Positions 1-5,829 of a DNA stretch of 30,972 nt are shown in pieces. The DNA is from a virus, in the IMG/VR virus record IMGVR_UViG_3300042549_008293, positions 1 to 30,972 of that record, one strand, 5' to 3'. A model generated the notes under the pieces. The model made no database searches and was not told the origin of the DNA. It saw nothing but the letters and a program-made list of their open reading frames with translations. Position 1 is the stretch's first letter. Each line of letters begins with the position of its first letter. A program made the position numbers and the translations under genes.

Positions 1-90
1 CGCGCCGTGGCCTTTCAGCGCCTCCACAATCTCTGCGTGGTTTGCGTCTTTCTTTGCGCCGTACTTCACGGTTGCCTTTCGTGATGCCAT
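1..90 (-). CDS. VRR-NUC-like nuclease, N-terminal fragment
   Basis: This reading frame starts with ATG at 90 and runs off the window edge, so only about 30 residues are visible. They begin MASRKATVKYGAKKDANHAE and continue IVEALKGHGA. The basic start followed by DANxxEIVxALxxxGA resembles the N-terminus of small phage VRR-NUC (Holliday-junction resolvase-like) nucleases, which normally continue with a PDLLVG motif that lies outside the window. It follows the NinB gene in the same leftward operon, where lambdoid phages keep recombination nucleases. The family call rests on a short stretch and is tentative. Confidence 0.5.
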   Translation of the reverse strand, partial: MASRKATVKYGAKKDANHAEIVEALKGHGA

Positions 91-115
91 GCCCGCGCGC
101 CACGCGCCGCCGCTT

Positions 116-502
116 TCAAGATGGCACGTTCTCAGCGGCCCACGCATCGACAAACGCCAACAGGTCGCGCATCTCCGCCTGCGTCATCTGCGACGTGCGC
201 CTAAACACGATGTCTACCCCGTGCCCGTCCAGAGCCGGCAGCAGTTCGACCGCCTCGCCCTGAACGCGCGTCCATGCGGCCACCAGCAGGCGCTTCCACA
301 CCTCAATGCTTCGGTGCTTGCCTGCCCACGGCACAGCAGCGGCGATTTCCCCCAGCTTTGCGTGCAGGGCTGCATTGATGTCGGCGCCGCGCCGGGGCGG
401 GCTGCACTCAATGCGCCAGCCTTCCGGGGCCTCGCGCTCGATCCACTGCACGGCACTGCGCCGGCCTTGGCCTGCCAGGATGAAAAGCCGCTTGTCGCTC
501 AA
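116..502 (-). CDS. ninB: NinB-like recombination protein
   Basis: The protein of 128 residues resembles lambda NinB (Orf), a single-strand DNA and SSB-binding protein that helps phage recombination. Matching features are a core with a W-G-K-H-R-S-I-E-V-W-K-R block near the middle and the C-terminal RRTSQMTQAEMRDLLAFVDA helix region. Lambda NinB is 146 residues, so the size fits. The start chosen is TTG at 502, which overlaps the stop of the upstream gene and gives the usual N-terminus (SDKRLFILAG); longer starts would run through the upstream gene. It sits between a small zinc-type protein and a nuclease gene, the normal nin-region context. Confidence 0.8.
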   Translation of the reverse strand: MSDKRLFILAGQGRRSAVQWIEREAPEGWRIECSPPRRGADINAALHAKLGEIAAAVPWAGKHRSIEVWKRLLVAAWTRVQGEAVELLPALDGHGVDIVFRRTSQMTQAEMRDLLAFVDAWAAENVPS

Positions 503-696
503 TTCGTCACCCTCTCGCTCATCCTCTGCCGCTGCACCATCCGCAGCCGAACCCAGTGCTCGCAAACCGCCACTCCGCTTTCCAGCCTGGCCGCAGGCTC
601 CATGCGCCCGCGCTCGCTCATGCGGTCGCAGCGGATGCACAGACCGAGCAGCCCTTTTGCTGCGGTGCTGTGCTTGCCGGGGCAGAGGTCAGCCAT
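499..696 (-). CDS. Small cysteine-containing phage protein
   Basis: This 65-residue protein starts at ATG 696 (MADLCPGKHS). It has cysteines in the pattern CPGKH...LCIRCDR and a later CEHW, suggesting a small zinc-binding fold. Such proteins are frequent in phage nin-like regions, but I know of no established function. It overlaps the preceding gene by 8 bases and the following ninB start by 4 bases, so it is probably translated by coupling. A longer reading frame to 831 exists in this frame, but the upstream part is the out-of-frame region of the neighbouring gene. Confidence 0.6.
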   Translation of the reverse strand: MADLCPGKHSTAAKGLLGLCIRCDRMSERGRMEPAARLESGVAVCEHWVRLRMVQRQRMSERVTN

Positions 697-853
697 TTGC
701 GGGCACTTTCGCCGGCTTGATCGGCTCGGGCTGGTCTTCCCCCGGGGGGCATAGCCGCTCGCTGGGTTCGTGGTCTTGCAGCGGCGGTGCGTGGTAGTGG
801 GCGCAGGACTCGCGCCGTTTGCACCAACCACCGGCGCATTGAACGAGGCTCAC
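689..853 (-). CDS. Small Cys/His-rich zinc-binding-type protein
   Basis: This 54-residue gene starts with GTG at 853, overlapping the TGA of the upstream gene (GTGA), and ends at 689. The sequence begins VSLVQCAGGWCKRRESCAHY and then has HAP, EPSERLC and PPGEDQPEP segments. Cysteines at about 6, 11, 17 and 35 with histidines 19 and 21 suggest metal binding. The C-x4-C-x5-C-x-H-x-H pattern plus 'SERLC' recurs in small phage proteins of unknown role. It closes what would otherwise be a gap between two coupled genes, which supports it. Confidence 0.65.
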   Translation of the reverse strand: MSLVQCAGGWCKRRESCAHYHAPPLQDHEPSERLCPPGEDQPEPIKPAKVPANG

Positions 854-1182
854 GCAGCCCTCCGCAGCTTCCGCGCCAGTTCCAGCACAGCGGCTGGCGG
901 CGGCACAGCCTTTGCAGCCTGTTCATCCATGCGCTTTAGCTCGGCGTTTGCCGTCGCCACTTGCGAGGCAGTTACGCCCTTGTCTCGCAGCGGGAACACG
1001 TCACGCCATGAATTCATGATCGACTGGTCTAGGCAGGCTTGCGGGTCGTTGCCGGCGCTCTTGAGCTTCACAAGCTCCCGAATCACCAGCTTCTCGGCGT
1101 AGGGCGTCAGCGGGGCTTTGATGGCCTTGCGCATAGCCTTGAAGGCTCCCCAGCTTTCGGGGTCAATCCATGCGGGGATCAT
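850..1182 (-). CDS. Replication-type phage protein (conserved C-terminal-like domain)
   Basis: The 110-residue protein begins MIPAWIDPESWGAFKAMRKA at ATG 1182. The pattern W...MRKAIKAPLTPYAEKLVIRELVKL..AGNDPQACLDQSIMNSWRDVFP matches a helical region often found at the C-terminus of phage replication or primosomal proteins. Here it stands alone as a short protein. The start overlaps the TGA of the upstream gene (ATGA). An upstream extension to 1434 in the same frame is a shadow of the neighbouring genes. A role in replication is inferred from resemblance and operon position only. Confidence 0.65.
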   Translation of the reverse strand: MIPAWIDPESWGAFKAMRKAIKAPLTPYAEKLVIRELVKLKSAGNDPQACLDQSIMNSWRDVFPLRDKGVTASQVATANAELKRMDEQAAKAVPPPAAVLELARKLRRAA

Positions 1183-1382
1183 TGCTTCTGTCCTTTCGCG
1201 TGAACGCACATCGGGCAGCGCATCGGCAGCTTTCCTTGCCACTCGCCACCAAGGCGCAGGCCCTTGTGATGCGGGCCGTTGTTCGGCTCTCGGCACATGT
1301 ACTGGATGAGATGCGGCCCCGTGGGGGTGGCGATGCGCAGCGTGCTGGTCACGTCGCGCGTGCTGCTGTAGCGCTCGCTCAT
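1179..1382 (-). CDS. Small protein with C-terminal CxxC motif
   Basis: The 67-residue protein starts MSERYSSTRDVTSTLRIATP and ends with MRCPMCVHAKGQKQ, a CPMC pair that could bind zinc together with the HLIQYMC segment. The ATG at 1382 lies just after the methyltransferase stop and overlaps the TGA of the alternative-frame ORF (1379-2230). Its own stop overlaps the next start. Small proteins of this type sit next to replication genes in many phages. The function is unknown. Confidence 0.6.
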   Translation of the reverse strand: MSERYSSTRDVTSTLRIATPTGPHLIQYMCREPNNGPHHKGLRLGGEWQGKLPMRCPMCVHAKGQKQ

Positions 1383-2230
1383 GCCGACACCTCACACGCT
1401 TCCGGCAAGCAGTCGCCAGGCTGCGGCGGCGCATTGCGGGACTTGCCCGTTCCCAATGGCTTTAAGTCTGTCCACCCGAGCGGCCACCCCATGAGCCACT
1501 CGACCCACGTCGGGTTCAGCGCTCCACCAACCTGCGCCGCCAATGTCGGCGTGTTGCGCTCGTACTCCGAGGCGTGTGCGCCCTCTTTCGCGTTGTGAGC
1601 AGTCGGCCAGTAATGAACAAGCCTGGCAAGGCCCATTGACGCGCTCCCGTTTGGCGTCTTCCGACGAGGCTTCCCGTGCTTGTCCATGTAGACAGTCGCA
1701 CCGCCCGTCATCTGCTCCGTTTTCGCGTCGAAACACACTGGCGTCGGTAGCAACAAGCCAAAAACGGTCGCGTTGATGGGGGGCGCCCACATCGGCAGCT
1801 CCCAGCACAGTCCACCGGCAGTCATACCCGAGCGCGGCCAAGTCACTGAGCACTCTTCCGAGTCCCCGAGTAACGAGGGCTGGGCTGTTCTCCACGAAGA
1901 CGAAGCGGGGTCGAACCTCGCCAACGATCCGCGCCATGTGCGCCCACATTCCGCTTCGGGCTCCATCGATGCCGGCGCCTTTGCCTGCGACGCTGATGTC
2001 TTGGCAGGGAAACCCGCCAGCCACCACGTCAACAATTCCTCGCCACGGTCTGCCGTCAAATGTCCGAACGTCATCCCAAATCGGGAAAGGCGGGAGAAGG
2101 CCGTCGTTTTGTCGCTGGGCAAGAACAGCGGCGGCGTAGGGCTCCCACTCAACAGCGCACACGCATCGGTGTCCGAGGGATTGGCCCGCGAGTAAGCCTC
2201 CACCAGCGCCCGCGAATAAATGAAGCTCAT
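1379..2230 (-). CDS. Alternative-frame ORF overlapping the methyltransferase (possible dual coding)
   Basis: A 283-residue ORF in a second frame spans the whole methyltransferase gene on the same strand. It starts MSFIYSRALVEAYSRANPSD at ATG 2230, directly after the upstream TGA, and ends with TGA overlapping the ATG of the next gene, the spacing typical of this operon. Near its end it reads NPTWVEWLMGWPLGWTDL, which looks like a conserved phage protein motif to me. The similarity could also be a passive echo of conserved methyltransferase DNA. I rate expression as possible, not shown. Confidence 0.3.
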   Translation of the reverse strand: MSFIYSRALVEAYSRANPSDTDACALLSGSPTPPLFLPSDKTTAFSRLSRFGMTFGHLTADRGEELLTWWLAGFPAKTSASQAKAPASMEPEAECGRTWRGSLARFDPASSSWRTAQPSLLGDSEECSVTWPRSGMTAGGLCWELPMWAPPINATVFGLLLPTPVCFDAKTEQMTGGATVYMDKHGKPRRKTPNGSASMGLARLVHYWPTAHNAKEGAHASEYERNTPTLAAQVGGALNPTWVEWLMGWPLGWTDLKPLGTGKSRNAPPQPGDCLPEACEVSA

Positions 2231-2234
2231 TCAC
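1392..2234 (-). CDS. C5 cytosine-specific DNA methyltransferase
   Basis: The 280-residue product has the motifs of Dcm-type enzymes that transfer a methyl group from S-adenosylmethionine to cytosine C5. These are the N-terminal AdoMet loop LFAGAGGG (motif I), GGFPCQDIS with the catalytic Cys (motif IV), FVENSPAL (motif VI position, ENS rather than ENV), QRDRFW (motif VIII) and GNGQVPQCAAAAW (motif X). It is near the short end for the family, so the target-recognition region is compact. The start is GTG at 2234, overlapping the TGA of the upstream gene. Phages use such enzymes to evade host restriction. A long second ORF covers the same DNA. Confidence 0.9.
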   Translation of the reverse strand: MNELHLFAGAGGGLLAGQSLGHRCVCAVEWEPYAAAVLAQRQNDGLLPPFPIWDDVRTFDGRPWRGIVDVVAGGFPCQDISVAGKGAGIDGARSGMWAHMARIVGEVRPRFVFVENSPALVTRGLGRVLSDLAALGYDCRWTVLGAADVGAPHQRDRFWLVATDASVFRRENGADDGRCDCLHGQAREASSEDAKRERVNGPCQACSLLADCSQRERGRTRLGVRAQHADIGGAGWWSAEPDVGRVAHGVAARVDRLKAIGNGQVPQCAAAAWRLLAGSV

Positions 2235-2413
2235 GCTTCCCCCATCGGGGTGCTGGCGTTTGCCACACCCCCACGGCTGGCAGTCTGTGCAGCCGGCTCG
2301 TCAGGGTGCCCAATACATTCATGGACACGCGCCGCCTCAGCCCTTGCAGCCTCGAAAGAAATCGGGGCGGGGCGGGGTGCGCTCAGGTTGTGCGCGGGGA
2401 TGGCGTAGGTCAT
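2231..2413 (-). CDS. Small phage protein, unknown function
   Basis: This 60-residue ORF starts MTYAIPAHNLSAPRPAPISF and contains an alanine/glutamate-rich helix (EAARAEAARVHECIGHPDE). It is held in place by its neighbours: its ATG directly follows the upstream TGA, and its own TGA overlaps the GTG start of the methyltransferase. No recognisable domain is present. Confidence 0.5.
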   Translation of the reverse strand: MTYAIPAHNLSAPRPAPISFEAARAEAARVHECIGHPDEPAAQTASRGGVANASTPMGEA

Positions 2414-2890
2414 TCAGGCTACCTTGCTCAAAGCTGCGACGACGCGAGCGAACCTGTCCGCCTGCTCCGCCTGCTTACGGAGCGCCCGCTTAACAGCGGT
2501 CTTTTTGCGCGCCTCTTTTGTCCGACTCGGGCAAATGAAAGAGCGCGCGAAATCTCGGCGGGCCATCTGCTCGATGAGCGTCACAGCGCTCCCGTAGTGC
2601 AAGCCGGCGAACAACTCTTTGCCGACGAGAGGCTGAGCGAGAACACGGCAGCGCTCCAGAACCTTGCGCTCCACGTCATGCCGGAAAGCCTTTCCGGTGA
2701 TGAGCGTTGCGTGAGCCTTGACGGCGCGGCGCCGATAGTGACCGCAGAGCGCAGGGACGCGCGCCGAGGGGTTCCATGTGACGCCGATCTTTACGGAGCC
2801 GTCATGGAACTCGACCGCGTAGAGATAGTCGCCCTTCGTGGTCTTGTGGTCAGGGAGTGCCGCGCTCAATGGGTTCCGCTGTCTTTTCAT
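2414..2890 (-). CDS. T5orf172 / GIY-YIG-like domain protein
   Basis: The 158-residue protein starts MKRQRNPLSAALPDHKTTKG at ATG 2890. The segment DYLYAVEFHDGSVKIGVTWN followed by PSARVPAL resembles the T5orf172/Mug113 branch of the GIY-YIG nuclease superfamily (YxVxF.DG..KIG.T..P..R). The C-terminal third is lysine/arginine-rich and probably helical. Such proteins may be DNA-cleaving or DNA-binding; catalysis is not shown. The start overlaps the stop of the cro-like gene by ATGA. Confidence 0.65.
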   Translation of the reverse strand: MKRQRNPLSAALPDHKTTKGDYLYAVEFHDGSVKIGVTWNPSARVPALCGHYRRRAVKAHATLITGKAFRHDVERKVLERCRVLAQPLVGKELFAGLHYGSAVTLIEQMARRDFARSFICPSRTKEARKKTAVKRALRKQAEQADRFARVVAALSKVA

Positions 2891-3150
2891 GCGGCCCCCT
2901 TCGCCTTCATGCGAGCGGGCTTGCGTGCAGGCGTGCCGCGCAGCACATACCACGACACATCGGGCCGCAGTTCTTCGCAGCGCACGCCGGTTGCCCGTTC
3001 AATGTCCGGGCAGTGGTCGGCGGGAACTCGGCCGCGAGCAATCCACATTGCCGGGGCGTTGAGGGCTAAGCCGCATTCTCTGGCAAGCTGCGACGAAGAC
3101 CCCGCGCATGAGATGGCACGCCGTAGCGCATCAAGTTGTCTCTGCTCCAT
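2887..3150 (-). CDS. Cro/YdaS-like helix-turn-helix regulator
   Basis: The 87-residue protein starts MEQRQLDALRRAISCAGSSS. A helix-turn-helix of the YdaS/Cro kind runs from about residue 6 to 62: LRRAI..AGSSSQLARECGL...AMWIARGRVPADHCPDIERATGV.CEELRPD. The ending ERATGV..EELRPD is typical of YdaS-like phage Cro proteins. It is the first gene of the leftward early operon and sits directly beside divergent promoters, the position of cro in lambdoid phages. It probably binds operators in 3151-3230 and perhaps 3637-3674. The C-terminus is lysine-rich. Confidence 0.8.
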   Translation of the reverse strand: MEQRQLDALRRAISCAGSSSQLARECGLALNAPAMWIARGRVPADHCPDIERATGVRCEELRPDVSWYVLRGTPARKPARMKAKGAA

Positions 3151-3156
3151 GCCGCT

Positions 3157-3184
3157 AGCATATCACTCCGGTGAGAGCGTGCAA
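3157..3184 (-). promoter_or_regulatory. Leftward early promoter for the cro operon
   Basis: On the minus strand a -35 like TTGCAC (3179-3184) and a -10 TATGCT (3157-3162) are separated by 16 bases. The TGA before the -10 gives an extended -10 (TGnTATGCT). The predicted start of transcription lies almost at the cro ATG, so the mRNA would have little or no leader. The spacer contains the inverted repeat TCACTCCGGTGA (3163-3174), a candidate operator. Confidence 0.5.
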
Positions 3185-3200
3185 GTGTTTTTTGCGGGGC

Positions 3201-3229
3201 TTGCGCGGTGTAGGGTTTGCACCTATCAT
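3201..3229 (+). promoter_or_regulatory. Rightward promoter ahead of attenuator
   Basis: TTGCGC (3201-3206) and TATCAT (3224-3229, 5 of 6 consensus bases) are separated by 17 bases. A transcript would begin near 3236 and enter the structured terminator region at once. It is divergent from the cro promoter. Confidence 0.5.
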
Positions 3230-3241
3230 CTGAGCTGTCGA

Positions 3242-3334
3242 TGCGGCCACGTCGATTCAGCCTGAGCCCTGACTCATGCGTTCTCCCCTCGGGGTTGGTG
3301 TGGCCGCACTAGAACGCAGCAGTCAGGGCTTTTT
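3242..3334 (+). terminator. Terminator with competing antiterminator helix (leader attenuator or terminated sRNA)
   Basis: The terminator stem pairs AGCCCTGACT (3265-3274) with AGTCAGGGCT (3321-3330), continued inside by GCGTTCT (3278-3284) with AGAACGC (3311-3317) and capped by CCCCTCGGGG (3285-3294). A T run follows (3330-3334). A second helix pairs 3242-3255 with 3295-3308, 14 consecutive pairs with 4 G-U pairs and the core GCGGCCAC/GTGGCCGC. Its two strands interleave with those of the terminator, so both cannot form fully at once. This is the architecture of a transcription attenuator; alternatively it is the 3' end of an sRNA of about 100 nt. The stems are read directly from the sequence and the switching is inferred. 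Confidence 0.7.
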
Positions 3335-3649
3335 GCGTTTCTGGACGGGTAGCGCGGCGGCCTTCTTGACACTCACAGCTAGCGGGCTTGCATCGGCCCC
3401 CACCGCAGAACAGACCGGCCCTCGTACCCCCGAGGCGTTGCCGTGGAGCCTTTCAGCGAGGGACTCCGGATGTTGCGTGGTCAGCGGGTGAGACAAGCCA
3501 CGCAGCGGAAGTGAATCGCTGCCTCCTGGGTGTGCTGGCGCTAAGGCGTGGGCAGGGTGTGTGAGCAGTCATCGGCTGTCACCCCTTGGGGAACCTATGG
3601 CTAAGGGTTACTACGGGTAAAAAACCCTGCTTTTCACTCACGCTTGCCG
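3335..3649 (+). other. Non-coding control region with further hairpins
   Basis: No convincing gene is present. TGCGTGG (3474-3480) can pair with CCACGCA (3498-3504). The adjoining GCAGCG (3502-3507) can pair with CGCTGC (3517-3522) and shares three bases with the previous stem. CCCC-TT-GGGG is at 3582-3591. These stems suggest a structured leader RNA upstream of the plus-strand operon. Confidence 0.4.
3604..3634 (+). terminator. Weak intrinsic terminator-like hairpin
   Basis: AGGGTT (3604-3609) pairs with AACCCT (3623-3628) across a 13-base loop, and TTTT follows at 3631-3634. It lies just upstream of the promoter for the plus-strand operon, where it could insulate that promoter from upstream transcription. 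Confidence 0.35.
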
Positions 3650-3674
3650 TTGACACGGCACTCACGTGCGTGAG
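3637..3674. promoter_or_regulatory. Operator-like repeats (CTCACG / CGTGAG)
   Basis: The palindrome CTCACG-TG-CGTGAG (3661-3674) overlaps the promoter spacer, and another CTCACG half-site is at 3637-3642, 24 bases upstream. The same half-sites form CGTGAG-TG-CTCACG (12514-12527) in the promoter of cassette C15. This is a candidate binding site for the phage Cro-like or another regulator. Confidence 0.4.
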
Positions 3675-3679
3675 AGACT
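3650..3679 (+). promoter_or_regulatory. Plus-strand early operon promoter
   Basis: A consensus -35 TTGACA (3650-3655) is followed 18 bases later by GAGACT (3674-3679), a poor -10. It is the best candidate promoter immediately upstream of the first gene of the plus-strand operon at 3720. The weak -10 and the overlapping palindrome suggest regulated use. Confidence 0.4.
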
Positions 3680-3719
3680 TCTTCCCATGCGCTGAGAGGT
3701 TCAGCGCGAAAGGGAAGCG

Positions 3720-4157
3720 ATGCAAACCACCCAAGCCCGAGCCCTCGCGCACTACACCCAGCTTGCCAGCCAAGCCGCGTGCTGGGCCTCGCAAGCCGCC
3801 AACGAAGCCGCAGCAGTCGCAGACGCAGCCGACGATGACGACGCAGCCCTTGAGAGCGTGGCCGATGACGCGGCAGACGAACTGCTGACGGAAGCCGGCG
3901 AACTGCCGCTGTACATGGCCGAAGACGACAAGCCCACCGGCACGCGCTACTACAAGGCGTGGAACGGCTCGCAACTGCGCGAGGGGCTGACGTGCGATGA
4001 GATCGTGGAGGCGTGCATTTGGGCCCCGGCCGGGGCTGATCTGCGCCACGCCATGTATGTGCTGCGCGAGAAGCTGCGGGCCATTGCGCACGACAAGCAC
4101 GCGGCAGAGGTGACGAAGATTGCGCGCAGCCTCATCGCTGAACAGGGGGAAGCATGA
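3720..4157 (+). CDS. Hypothetical early phage protein
   Basis: The 145-residue product is the first gene of the plus-strand operon. The N-terminal half is very alanine-rich and acidic, with a long predicted helix (about residues 5-60, including AADDDDAALESVADDAADEL). The C-terminal part (YYKAWNGSQLREGLTCDEIV, then EKLRAIAHDKHAAEV) is more mixed. A purine-rich AAAGGGAAG ribosome-binding site precedes the ATG. Its TGA overlaps the next ATG. I do not recognise the family. Confidence 0.65.
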   Translation: MQTTQARALAHYTQLASQAACWASQAANEAAAVADAADDDDAALESVADDAADELLTEAGELPLYMAEDDKPTGTRYYKAWNGSQLREGLTCDEIVEACIWAPAGADLRHAMYVLREKLRAIAHDKHAAEVTKIARSLIAEQGEA

Positions 4158-4324
4158 GCTACCCCACAAGCCGCACCTTCCCCCGCACGCTGGCGCAAGC
4201 CTTCCCGCGCGACTACGCAGCCGCCATCACGCACTACCGCGCCCCGCTGGGCACTGTGGCTCGCGCTGTTGTGTGTGTCGCCTGCTGTGTCGTTATCGGC
4301 CTTCTGATCGGAGCAAGCCTGTGA
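4154..4324 (+). CDS. Small single-pass membrane protein
   Basis: This 56-residue ORF begins MSYPTSRTFPRTLAQAFPRD and ends with a hydrophobic helix (VARAVVCVACCVVIGLLIG). It is linked to both neighbours by 4-base overlaps (ATGA upstream, GTGA downstream). The function is unknown; it is probably an inner-membrane protein made early in infection. Confidence 0.55.
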   Translation: MSYPTSRTFPRTLAQAFPRDYAAAITHYRAPLGTVARAVVCVACCVVIGLLIGASL

Positions 4325-4590
4325 GCCTCTGGACAACCCCCCGCCGCCAAGACATCAACCCTTGGGCCGTCACGCGCTTTGCCGACACCGACGAAGCATG
4401 GGAGCTGAACGACATGGCACGCCAAGCCGCAGACGAGCGCGCAGCCTCTGCCCGCTACCACCAAGCCGCAGAGGCTGCTAGCGAGTTTCAGGGCGACGAG
4501 CCGGCCGATGATTTCGACTTCGCGCGGGGCCTGCTGCTTGCCATCGCGGTTACGGCTGTGCTGGCTTCTATCGTGGTGGTGCTGCTGTGA
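4321..4590 (+). CDS. Small membrane-anchored phage protein
   Basis: The start is GTG at 4321, overlapping the upstream TGA, which gives 89 residues. An acidic, alanine-rich cytoplasmic-type part (DTDEAWELNDMARQAADERA) is followed by a C-terminal membrane helix (GLLLAIAVTAVLASIVVVLL). It is coupled to the next gene by GTGA. A longer upstream reading frame is a shadow of the previous genes. Confidence 0.55.
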   Translation: MSLWTTPRRQDINPWAVTRFADTDEAWELNDMARQAADERAASARYHQAAEAASEFQGDEPADDFDFARGLLLAIAVTAVLASIVVVLL

Positions 4591-4700
4591 GCCTGCTGCG
4601 CGAGTTTCTGGCCGTCTATTGGCTCTACAGGGCGGCGCATGGCCGCATCTACGCAACCAAGACCGCATGGCGCATCGCTGTGCAGGGAGTACCGTTTTGA
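4587..4700 (+). CDS. Short basic phage protein
   Basis: This 37-residue ORF starts with GTG at 4587, overlapping the preceding TGA. It reads SLLREFLAVYWLYRAAHGRI and ends AWRIAVQGVPF. The pattern of an aromatic helix, then R-A-A-H, then AWRIAVxGxPF recurs in very short phage early proteins. Its TGA overlaps the TTG start of the ERF gene. The function is unknown. Confidence 0.5.
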   Translation: MSLLREFLAVYWLYRAAHGRIYATKTAWRIAVQGVPF

Positions 4701-5338
4701 AGGTCTATCAAGCAATCAATGCTGTGCAAGGCGCGCTGTCCGTCGAAGGCATCGGCAAGACGCGCAAGAACACGCAAGGCAGCGGCTACATGTTCCGGGG
4801 CATTGACGAGGTTTACAACGCCCTGTCACCGCTGCTGGCGAAGCACGGGCTTGTCATCATCCCGCGCATGATCGGCCGCTCTTGTGAAGAGCGGGCCAGC
4901 AAGGCGGGCGGCGCGCTGTTCTATGTCACGGTGGAAGCCGAGTTCGATTTCGTGTCCGCAGAGGATGGCAGCAAGCACACCGCGCGCACGTTCGGCGAAG
5001 CGATGGACAGCGGCGACAAGGCCACCAACAAGGCCATGAGCGCGGCCTACAAGTACGCGGCGTTTCAGACGTTCGCCATCCCCACCGAAGGCAACCCGGA
5101 CGCCGACGCGGAAACGCATGAGGTGCAGGGCCGCCAGCAGCGCGGCGAAGCGCAGCCCGACATGAGCCCCAAGGCTCGCGCCGAGCGCATCAAAGTGGGC
5201 GTGGCTGCTGGCGATGCCGCAGGCGCTGCGGAGGTGCTGGCCTCGCTGCCAGAGGCGGAACTTAACGCAATCTGGGCGCTGCTCGATGAGAAGACCGCCG
5301 ACAAGCTGAGCGCCGCTTGGCCTAAGGTGGCAGCATGA
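4697..5338 (+). CDS. erf: ERF-family single-strand annealing protein
   Basis: The 213-residue protein matches the ERF recombinase family (P22 Erf), which anneals complementary single strands during phage recombination and genome circularisation. Visible blocks are VYQAINAVQGALSVEGIGKT, YMFRGIDEVYNALSPLLAKH, VEAEFDFVSAEDGS and FGEAMDSGDKATNKAMSAAY, followed by KYAAFQTFAIP, the most characteristic family segment. The start is TTG at 4697, overlapping the previous TGA. The C-terminal 60 residues after about position 140 are variable. It pairs naturally with the following Gp157-like gene. Confidence 0.9.
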   Translation: MKVYQAINAVQGALSVEGIGKTRKNTQGSGYMFRGIDEVYNALSPLLAKHGLVIIPRMIGRSCEERASKAGGALFYVTVEAEFDFVSAEDGSKHTARTFGEAMDSGDKATNKAMSAAYKYAAFQTFAIPTEGNPDADAETHEVQGRQQRGEAQPDMSPKARAERIKVGVAAGDAAGAAEVLASLPEAELNAIWALLDEKTADKLSAAWPKVAA

Positions 5339-5829
5339 CCGCGCTTCACTTCCTTGCGGCTGAGTACCGCAGCACCGCCCTTGCGCTGGCCGACCTTGAC
5401 CTTCCGCCCGAGGCTGTCCGCGACACGCTGGAAGGCGTCAGCGGCGACCTAGAACACAAGGCGCAGAACGTGGCCTTAATGGCGCGCAGCCTTGAGGCAG
5501 ACGCCGCTGCCGTGAAGCAGTGGGCAAAGGACGCCAACGAGCGCGCAAAGGCCCTGCAAGCCCGTGCCGACAGCCTGCGGGACTACCTCGCGCGCTGCAT
5601 GTTGGACTGCGGGATTGAGAAGATCACAGGCCCCGGCGTGTCTCTCAGCTTCCGCGCGTCATCAGCGGTTGTGATTGACGAGCCGGCGCTGATCCCGGTG
5701 GAGTTCCTGCGCACCCCGCCGCCGCCTGCGCCAGAGCCCGACAAGACCGCGATTGCCGCCGCCATCAAGGCAGGGCGGGAAGTGCCGGGGGCGCATGTCG
5801 AGCAGCGCAAGAGCTTGCAGGTCAAGTGA
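5335..5829 (+). CDS. Siphovirus Gp157-like protein
   Basis: The 164-residue product is mostly a long coiled coil (about residues 15-90: DLDLPPEAVRDTLEGVSGDL, then a KAQNVALMARSLEADAAAVK region). A beta-rich tail follows with LSFRASSAVVIDEPALIPVE. This arrangement is typical of the Gp157 family found beside single-strand annealing genes in many phages; it has been linked to phage resistance in streptococci. The ATG overlaps the ERF stop (ATGA). Confidence 0.75.
   Translation: MTALHFLAAEYRSTALALADLDLPPEAVRDTLEGVSGDLEHKAQNVALMARSLEADAAAVKQWAKDANERAKALQARADSLRDYLARCMLDCGIEKITGPGVSLSFRASSAVVIDEPALIPVEFLRTPPPPAPEPDKTAIAAAIKAGREVPGAHVEQRKSLQVK

Noticed and set aside
89-754. 221-residue plus-strand ORF at the left end
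   Set aside because: It is antisense to NinB and two small coupled genes.
2060-3265. 401-residue plus-strand ORF
   Set aside because: It runs antisense through five well-supported minus-strand genes and lacks recognisable domains. Long antisense ORFs are expected in high-GC DNA.
3366-3394. Promoter with TTGACA at 3366
   Set aside because: The -35 is perfect, but the 17-base-spaced -10 (TGCATC) is very poor and no gene follows closely.
3276-3491. 71-residue ORF in the control region
   Set aside because: It reads straight through the terminator hairpin and has no ribosome-binding site.
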